From a virus, in the IMG/VR virus record IMGVR_UViG_3300049489_000321, positions 83,531 to 147,530 of that record: 64,000 nt of DNA, one strand, 5' to 3'. Shown piece after piece: positions 59,274 to 64,000 of the stretch. The notes beneath the pieces are model-generated. The model ran no database searches, had not been told where the DNA came from, and worked only from the letters and a program-made list of their open reading frames with translations. Every line of letters begins with the position of its first letter. The stretch's first letter is position 1. A program made the translations under genes and the position numbers.

Positions 59274-59468
59274 ATGACTAATATTATCAAGCGTTTTAAG
59301 AATGAGGATGGAGCTACTGCTATTGAGTATGGGCTGTTGGCTGCGCTGATTGCGGTGGCTATTATCGTAGTTGTGTCCGCAGTTGGACAGCAACTCGGTA
59401 ATACGTTTAGCAACGTTAACGACGAGCTTGCTAACGCGCACGCCGTTCAGGTCCAGCCTAATAATTAA
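59274..59468 (+). CDS. Flp/Fap-type type IVb pilin
   Basis: 64 aa, SD AAAGGA. 'FKNEDGATAIEYGLLAALIA' followed by 'VAIIVVVSAVGQQLG' is the hallmark of Flp pilins: a short basic leader, the prepilin-peptidase site around G-A-T-A-x-E-Y and a 20-residue hydrophobic helix. Length is normal for the family. No other tad genes are nearby. It would need host prepilin peptidase and Tad machinery, so it may act as a decoy subunit or block the host pilus. The DNA is GC-richer than its neighbours, suggesting host origin. Confidence 0.85.
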   Translation: MTNIIKRFKNEDGATAIEYGLLAALIAVAIIVVVSAVGQQLGNTFSNVNDELANAHAVQVQPNN

Positions 59469-59737
59469 TGGCTAAGTTTACCTTCGTAGTTGGGTGCGGT
59501 ATAAGCCTTCATTTAGAAGTAGAAGCGGATAGCATCGAAGATGCGATTGATAAGGCTAAGGAAGCACCTGTTATGCAATTGTGCGGTCACTGTGCAGAAG
59601 GCTTCGAAGGCGAATGGTCAACCTCCGGTGAGCTAGACGGCACTCCAGGTGAACTTATCGAGCTTTGGAAAGACGATAAGCGCCTAAGCGCAGGCTCAGA
59701 CGAGCTTGAAGAGGCTATGTTGGCCTTTCTGAGTTAG
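59468..59737 (+). CDS. Hypothetical protein coupled to the pilin
   Basis: 89 aa. A beta-alpha start ('FTFVVGCGISLHLEVEADSI', then 'EDAIDKAKEA') and an acidic end. TAATG overlap with the pilin gene indicates co-translation. It may be a partner of the pilin but shows no pilus-assembly motif. Confidence 0.57.
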   Translation: MAKFTFVVGCGISLHLEVEADSIEDAIDKAKEAPVMQLCGHCAEGFEGEWSTSGELDGTPGELIELWKDDKRLSAGSDELEEAMLAFLS

Positions 59738-59781
59738 GTAGTTGAAATTACCGATCGGGAACAAAGCTACAATTAGTCTAA

Positions 59782-59806
59782 TAACTTTGTAGGATCTTCC
59801 TGATCG
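59782..59806 (+). promoter_or_regulatory. Promoter-like element, copy 9 (before tRNA genes)
   Basis: TAACTTTGTAGGATCTTCCT. No start codon follows; the tRNA-Leu gene begins 37 bases after the first T. This copy is the best evidence that the element directs transcription. Confidence 0.68.
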
Positions 59807-59818
59807 GTAAGACACTTT

Positions 59819-59900
59819 GGGTCCTTGGCGTAACTGGCAGCCGCGCTCCGCTTAAGATGGAGTCCCGTAAGGGGTATCGGTTCGACTCCGATAGGACCTA
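59819..59900 (+). tRNA. tRNA-Leu (anticodon UAA)
   Basis: Acceptor GGGTCCT with AGGACCT (one G-U), anticodon stem CTCCG/TGGAG with loop CTTAAGA (anticodon TAA), long variable arm TCCC-GTAA-GGGG typical of tRNA-Leu, T arm ATCGG/CCGAT with loop TTCGACT. CCA not encoded. It reads UUA. Confidence 0.92.
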
Positions 59901-60070
59901 CTTTAGTAGCATTTTGATCTGTGCTACTTAAAACGAGGCTAATTGATCACTAGCAAAGTCCACAATAACACCAATACAGGCGAGTATGGATCTTTACCGG
60001 CTTACCGTGACCCCGTACGTGTTGTTGACTGAAAAGGAACAATGGAAGCTTGGTGAGTGCTTCCGCCTAC
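59901..60070 (+). other. Inter-tRNA spacer with two hairpins
   Basis: Between the tRNAs: AGTAGCA (59905-59911) pairs with TGCTACT (59922-59928), and GGAAGC (60044-60049) with GCTTCC (60059-60064). They may mark processing sites. A 44-codon ORF from 59986 runs into the tRNA-Gln and is not supported. Confidence 0.5.
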
Positions 60071-60141
60071 TCAGGGATCGTCTAATGGCAGGACCGGAGC
60101 CTTTGAAGCTTCTTATCTAGGTTCAAATCCTAGTCCCTGAA
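60071..60141 (+). tRNA. tRNA-Gln (anticodon UUG)
   Basis: Acceptor TCAGGGA with TCCCTGA, D arm GTCT/GGAC, anticodon stem GGAGC/GCTTC with loop CTTTGAA (anticodon TTG), T arm CTAGG/CCTAG with loop TTCAAAT. CCA not encoded. It reads CAA. Confidence 0.92.
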
Positions 60142-60163
60142 CTAACGTATAAAGGAATAAAAC

Positions 60164-60412
60164 ATGAGAAATATCTTAAACAAAGAAGCTGAGATTGGTT
60201 ATGACTACAGAGAAAGACGCTTCATCTTTGGAGCGGGTATGACAACATTCGTGTTTATGGTTCTTTTGTTTTATTGTCATGCTTGGAACAGCGGTCTTGA
60301 TAAAGGCTGGTCGTCAGGCTATCAAAGAGGCTACGACGACGCTGAAGAGAACCTCAAGTTGATTTACGACACGCAACTTCTTTTCATGCAAGAAGGAGAT
60401 GAAAATGAGTGA
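60164..60412 (+). CDS. Single-pass membrane protein
   Basis: 82 aa. 'FIFGAGMTTFVFMVLLFYCH' at about residues 20-41 is the membrane helix; the rest is charged with 'GWSSGYQRGYDDAEENL'. It overlaps the next gene. Function unknown. Confidence 0.58.
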   Translation: MRNILNKEAEIGYDYRERRFIFGAGMTTFVFMVLLFYCHAWNSGLDKGWSSGYQRGYDDAEENLKLIYDTQLLFMQEGDENE

Positions 60413-60929
60413 CGATGAAGACTACGATCGTACCAAGGAGCTTGGTGTTATTGAAAATGTTTTTGTCGGTAAGGAAGACCACGGTATTCCTACCGTGAGT
60501 ATTATGATTACGTTTAATGACGGATTCACCAGCCAAGGATTCGGCAACCTCTGTCTTACCAAAGAGACTCAACCTGTCTACTTAGATAAGGTTTGTAGCC
60601 TTTTTGGAGTAGATCACTATAAGGAGCTAAAGGGTAAGAAATGTTATGCCCTTCGCTCATTTGACTGCTGGAATGAGTATATCGAAGGTATTGAGACTCT
60701 AGACGGTAAGCGGTTCACGCACACAGACTTTCGCTACGATGTACACGGTAGGAAAGACACCGTTCTAGAGCAACGTAAGAAAGACATGGAAGAACGTATT
60801 GCTCGTCACCATGAGGATATCAAGCGTCTAAAAGAAGAGATGAAGCACCTTGACGACGATTACGTACCATGGTCTTATATGGAGCAGCGTAAGCGCAAGC
60901 CACAAGCACGAAAGAAGCGTAAGAAGTGA
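60405..60929 (+). CDS. Hypothetical protein with basic tail
   Basis: 174 aa from ATG 60405 (SD AAGGAG; an ATG two codons earlier is possible). A globular N-terminal part ('IPTVSIMITFNDGFTSQGFG'), then a charged coiled coil and a strongly basic end ('RKRKPQARKKRKK') that could bind nucleic acid. Not recognised. Confidence 0.6.
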   Translation: MSDDEDYDRTKELGVIENVFVGKEDHGIPTVSIMITFNDGFTSQGFGNLCLTKETQPVYLDKVCSLFGVDHYKELKGKKCYALRSFDCWNEYIEGIETLDGKRFTHTDFRYDVHGRKDTVLEQRKKDMEERIARHHEDIKRLKEEMKHLDDDYVPWSYMEQRKRKPQARKKRKK

Positions 60930-61174
60930 AAGTAAATGGCAAGCGTGTTACTGATCGCAATCGTGTTCTATACAAATGCCAAGCACTTAGCGATTCTGGT
61001 AGGCGATGTAATAGGCAGTCTACTAGGAGCCCCAACGAGTACCTTGGTGACCCTACTGTAGTGTCTTGGACGGATCACAGAGTAGTTGAACAGCACGGCG
61101 GTGTTTGGGCAGTTAAAGTGTATCTGTGCCAAAAGCACGAAGATATGCTTAATCACGTAGAAGATTATGACTAA
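60926..61174 (+). CDS. Small Cys/His protein
   Basis: 82 aa from GTG. 'YKCQALSDSGRRCNRQSTR' and 'VKVYLCQKHEDML' make a likely zinc site (CxnC...CxxH), a pattern also seen in small phage proteins of the 'C.....G..C.......C..H' type. Overlaps its neighbours. Confidence 0.56.
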   Translation: MKVNGKRVTDRNRVLYKCQALSDSGRRCNRQSTRSPNEYLGDPTVVSWTDHRVVEQHGGVWAVKVYLCQKHEDMLNHVEDYD

Positions 61175-61370
61175 CGAGCAGCTTCAGTGGTTAACAGAGT
61201 TTTTGCTCGCTAATAACCTAACTATAGATAACTTACCAATGTTATCACAGCTAGTGCTATATTCATACAACCAAGGTTGGAATTCTGCTATAAAAGAAGC
61301 GTCAAACGAATTAGCTAATATCGGCTGTGACTATGGTTGTAGGTTTGTTGTAGACCACCTAGTCAAGTAA
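61167..61370 (+). CDS. Small helical protein
   Basis: 67 aa. 'TEFLLANNLTIDNLPMLSQL' and 'YNQGWNSAIKEASNELANIG' read as helices. Its stop TAA forms the start of promoter-like element copy 10. Not recognised. Confidence 0.55.
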   Translation: MTNEQLQWLTEFLLANNLTIDNLPMLSQLVLYSYNQGWNSAIKEASNELANIGCDYGCRFVVDHLVK

Positions 61371-61391
61371 CTTTGTGGAGTGTTCTTGGAC
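61368..61391 (+). promoter_or_regulatory. Promoter-like element, copy 10
   Basis: TAACTTTGTGGAGTGTTCTT; ATG 61392 is 24 bases from the first T. GGAG within could act as Shine-Dalgarno. Confidence 0.62.
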
Positions 61392-61826
61392 ATGACTACT
61401 GTACTTAAGCCAGGTGTGTATGTTCTTTCTGAAGATGTGGAGAATCCTTCACCGGATCGCCGCCAGAAGTATGATTGGCGAGCCCACGCTGTTTGGCGTA
61501 AGGGTGATAGGTTTGACGTAGTTACTCGAATGGAGTATGGTTGGCCTGATAGGGATGAACTCGTTGAGAGCACACGCCTTCAGCGTTGTCAAGCACACGC
61601 CTCCCTTTACCAGTTTGGGCCTGGTTGCGAAGGTTGGGAATTGCTTGCTGCTAAGCTTACTCCTGTTGATGAGAATGTTGATGATATCCTGCGTCTGACT
61701 TATGATAAGACTTTCCTCGATGGTGACGACCTTGTGCGTCATATGGTGAACACTGGTAAGTGGTCGGTAGAGTACGTTAAGAGCCTTTTTACTGAACTTG
61801 ACGAACTTTCGAATAAGGAAGAGTAA
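61392..61826 (+). CDS. Hypothetical protein under promoter-like element
   Basis: 144 aa; ATG 61392 is set by the element. Beta-rich N-terminal two thirds ('GVYVLSEDVENPSPDRRQKY') and a helical end ('MVNTGKWSVEYVKSLFTELD'). Many T-ending codons compared with the left half of the window. Not recognised. Confidence 0.6.
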   Translation: MTTVLKPGVYVLSEDVENPSPDRRQKYDWRAHAVWRKGDRFDVVTRMEYGWPDRDELVESTRLQRCQAHASLYQFGPGCEGWELLAAKLTPVDENVDDILRLTYDKTFLDGDDLVRHMVNTGKWSVEYVKSLFTELDELSNKEE

Positions 61827-61828
61827 TT

Positions 61829-62158
61829 ATGGGAATCAGGGTTTTTGAGGACAGTACGGGCGAAAAAGCTGTGCTTTATTGCTCTACTACCAACATGGCA
61901 TTTGGGCCTGTCATTCAGGACTATGCGTGGGCCAATGCAGTAGATGTTGCTGAGTGTTTTCTTGCTTGGTCCCGTCCTTACGGTGACCTTCGTAGGTTGC
62001 CATTTGACGATCTTTCTGGCCTTTATTCAAAGTTTTTGAATAGGCTTGAGACTAGACCTTTTACTTTAGATGCTTGTTTTACGTGTGGTAATATTCTTTG
62101 TGATACTGAGGTAGACGGACTGCCTTATCACAAGCATTGTGTTGACGTAAAGGAATAA
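61829..62158 (+). CDS. Hypothetical protein
   Basis: 109 aa. 'VFEDSTGEKAVLYCSTTNMA' and a C-terminal zinc-like 'DACFTCGNILC' with 'YHKHC'. It follows the previous stop by two bases. Not recognised. Confidence 0.58.
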   Translation: MGIRVFEDSTGEKAVLYCSTTNMAFGPVIQDYAWANAVDVAECFLAWSRPYGDLRRLPFDDLSGLYSKFLNRLETRPFTLDACFTCGNILCDTEVDGLPYHKHCVDVKE

Positions 62159-62160
62159 CC

Positions 62161-62523
62161 ATGACTATTAACGACGTTTTTGATAAAGTTGTTGAACATA
62201 TGCTTAAGCAAAATCAGCGCGCTGTTGACAAAGACAACCGGTGCATGTACAAAACTGAGGATGGTCTTAAGTGTGCGGTTGGTTGTCTTATTAACGACAC
62301 CAACTACAGCACTACCCTTGAGCACCAGTCTATCAGGTCTATTGAAGCAGCGTTGAAACTGTCTGGCGTTCCTGTGGAGTCTAGTAGGGTTTTGCGTCTA
62401 CTTGAGGATCTTCAAGAGGTTCACGATCACACCGATCCTAATATGTGGTATTTCGCGCTTAAGGGTGTCGCGCAGCAACACGACCTGTTTTGTAAGCACT
62501 TGTCAAATGACGTAACTGTGTAG
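62161..62523 (+). CDS. Conserved small phage protein (CAVGCLI-type)
   Basis: 120 aa. 'CMYKTEDGLKCAVGCLINDT' followed by a helical C-terminus is a pattern I know from conserved hypothetical proteins in phages and mobile elements (Y...G..CA.GCLI). Function not known. Its last codons overlap element copy 11. Confidence 0.62.
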   Translation: MTINDVFDKVVEHMLKQNQRAVDKDNRCMYKTEDGLKCAVGCLINDTNYSTTLEHQSIRSIEAALKLSGVPVESSRVLRLLEDLQEVHDHTDPNMWYFALKGVAQQHDLFCKHLSNDVTV

Positions 62524-62538
62524 TGGATTCTTTGACAA
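62513..62538 (+). promoter_or_regulatory. Promoter-like element, copy 11 (diverged)
   Basis: TAACTGTGTAGTGGATTCTT; ATG 62539 is 26 bases from the first T. One mismatch in the first block and a slightly longer spacer. Confidence 0.45.
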
Positions 62539-62796
62539 ATGGATAATAAAGATCTTGAGAAGAGACTTAAAGAAATGGTGGATGAAGAGGCATACGTGGC
62601 ATGCGCGTTTGGATATGATTGGGCAATGGATGATTACTACCGCATTGCCTCGCGCGTAGCAGAGCTTGCTTTTGAGGTAGAGCGCAAAGAATGTGCGCTA
62701 ATTGCAGACGAAATTCGTGCTTTAAATCAAGGCGATCCAGGCGGTATCATGGCTGCTGCTGAAATTGCCCGGCGAATTTACCTACGATCTTCGTAA
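62539..62796 (+). CDS. Small helical protein
   Basis: 85 aa with 'VERKECALIADEIRALNQGD' and 'GGIMAAAEIARRIYLRS', a helical pattern (ERxxCAxIADxIR) seen in many small phage proteins of GC-rich phages. Unlike those in the GC islands, its DNA is near backbone composition. Confidence 0.58.
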   Translation: MDNKDLEKRLKEMVDEEAYVACAFGYDWAMDDYYRIASRVAELAFEVERKECALIADEIRALNQGDPGGIMAAAEIARRIYLRSS

Positions 62797-62819
62797 CGTT
62801 AACGCTCACAACGCGATAG

Positions 62820-62843
62820 TAATTTTGTATAAAACTCTTAACC
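62820..62843 (+). promoter_or_regulatory. Promoter-like element, copy 12
   Basis: TAATTTTGTATAAAACTCTT; the next ATG (62854) lies ten bases further than usual and has its own SD (CGGAGG). Confidence 0.58.
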
Positions 62844-62853
62844 GGAGGTTGTC

Positions 62854-63081
62854 ATGAGTCAATATACTAGGTTCCTGGCTGTTGGTCCCCACGTGTTTGG
62901 ATTTGGTAATACTCCTGAGGAAGCAATTAAGGTGGCTAGACGTTATGGCGCACCACGGGGTATGCGCTCTAAGGCATTTGGCGTGTATCACGCTAATAAT
63001 GAAACGTGGGTGGACGATTATGGCCGAGTTGGGGGCCTTGGCCCCCTGGTTGAAGGCTACAAGGATTGGCGCGATGAGTAA
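62854..63081 (+). CDS. Small hypothetical protein
   Basis: 75 aa, SD CGGAGG. 'FLAVGPHVFGFGNTPEEAIK' and 'VYHANNETWVDDYGRVGGLG'. Overlaps the next gene by eight bases. Not recognised. Confidence 0.55.
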   Translation: MSQYTRFLAVGPHVFGFGNTPEEAIKVARRYGAPRGMRSKAFGVYHANNETWVDDYGRVGGLGPLVEGYKDWRDE

Positions 63082-63268
63082 GTTCTATAAGGTTACGTGG
63101 GAGATTGATCTTGAAGCGAATAACCCTGAGCACGCTGCTAAGATCGCCGCTAGGTGGCTTGCAGAGGGCTCTGGTGACGGTGGTTGGTATCTCACCGTGA
63201 CGGACGAAAACAAGATTTCTACGGATTTTGACACTTCTACAATGGATTGGGAGGATTGCAATGGATAA
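63074..63268 (+). CDS. Small hypothetical protein
   Basis: 64 aa from ATG 63074. 'YKVTWEIDLEANNPEHAAKI' followed by an Ala-rich helix and a terminal strand, a fold pattern common in small phage proteins. Overlaps the next gene. Not recognised. Confidence 0.57.
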   Translation: MSKFYKVTWEIDLEANNPEHAAKIAARWLAEGSGDGGWYLTVTDENKISTDFDTSTMDWEDCNG

Positions 63269-63500
63269 GGGTATTATGATTTCTATTAACGATAAGGCTG
63301 CGCCTAACGCTAACCCTAACCGTGGTTACCATCCGTCTGTCTGCACGGTTGTCTTTCCTGATAACCTCACTGAGAAGGGGCAAGAAGCGTGGATTGAGGT
63401 AATTCGCCAGCGATTTAAGAATGACATGTGGAATTACCCACCTGTTCGTGTTAACGCTACTACTTGGGAAATCCATCACGGATACGATTCAGGCGACTAA
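63261..63500 (+). CDS. Small hypothetical protein
   Basis: 79 aa from ATG 63261. 'YHPSVCTVVFPDNLTEKGQE' and a C-terminal strand 'VRVNATTWEIHHGY'. Probably co-translated with the preceding gene. Not recognised. Confidence 0.56.
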   Translation: MDKGIMISINDKAAPNANPNRGYHPSVCTVVFPDNLTEKGQEAWIEVIRQRFKNDMWNYPPVRVNATTWEIHHGYDSGD

Positions 63501-63501
63501 G

Positions 63502-63525
63502 TAATTTTGTATAAAACTCATAACC
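63502..63525 (+). promoter_or_regulatory. Promoter-like element, copy 13
   Basis: TAATTTTGTATAAAACTCAT, nearly identical to copy 12. The ATG of the last gene (63550) is 48 bases from the first T and has its own RBS (AAAGGAA). Confidence 0.55.
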
Positions 63526-63549
63526 GTACATTTTGTTAAAGGAAATTCG

Positions 63550-64000
<451 letters not shown>

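Noticed and set aside
59986-60120. 44-codon ORF overlapping tRNA-Gln
   Set aside because: No RBS, and it would share most of its 3' half with a well-formed tRNA.

Overview
The window is a contiguous piece of a tailed double-stranded DNA phage genome, and every gene I can support lies on the + strand. A contractile-tail (myovirus-type) virion is suggested by an ordered set of baseplate genes resembling the T4/P2/Mu hub, spike, LysM/gp25-type wedge and gpJ wedge. The host is probably a Gram-negative bacterium: the phage carries a candidate spanin pair and two proteins with lipoprotein signal peptides. Two cysteine-rich lipoproteins and a Flp-type pilin recall Myxococcota/Bdellovibrionota-like secretomes, but that host guess is weak. 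The backbone is AT-rich, with tight packing and many ATGA or TAATG overlaps.

Layout. (1) 1-15579: baseplate, tail spike/fibre and adhesin-like proteins, with a candidate holin and a Spherulin-4-like glycosidase among them. (2) 15581-16388: overlapping spanin-like genes. (3) 16390-41480: replication, recombination, nucleotide metabolism and packaging. This holds a UvsW-like helicase, J-domain protein, class II ribonucleotide reductase, HNH endonuclease, DnaB-type helicase, DNA methyltransferase, family A DNA polymerase, ThyX, UvsY-like candidate, gp32-like SSB, UvsX/RecA, MazG-like pyrophosphohydrolase, SbcD/SbcC (gp47/gp46) nuclease, RNase H, PD-(D/E)XK resolvase-like nuclease, terminase subunits, dNMP kinase and a Nudix hydrolase. 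(4) 41485-64000: a dense accessory region of mostly small unknown genes with three tRNA genes (Ile-UAU, Leu-UAA, Gln-UUG), a LAGLIDADG endonuclease, a deaminase, a lytic transglycosylase, an HD hydrolase, a HAD phosphatase, a winged-helix protein, a Flp-type pilin and a roughly 380-base hairpin-rich non-coding stretch.

The most striking structure is a short element, TAAYTTTGTR-N6-TCTT, that I find 13 times, only in region (4) and only on the + strand. In most copies it ends about 24-26 bases before a start codon. In one copy it precedes tRNA genes, and in three others it precedes a longer leader, so it looks like a phage-specific promoter rather than a ribosome-binding element. It also decides the start of the deaminase gene. 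Other notable points are an in-frame second CX4C tail after the nrdJ stop, GC-rich islands with shared protein modules set in AT-rich DNA, mutually exclusive helices in the non-coding stretch, and a start-codon duplication at 57270/57465.

Region (3) would supply dNTPs and replicate, recombine and package DNA. Region (1) builds the adsorption apparatus. Region (4) is probably early, host-manipulation and moron-like cargo. The tRNAs all read A-ending codons, which fits an AT-rich phage in a host that uses these codons less.
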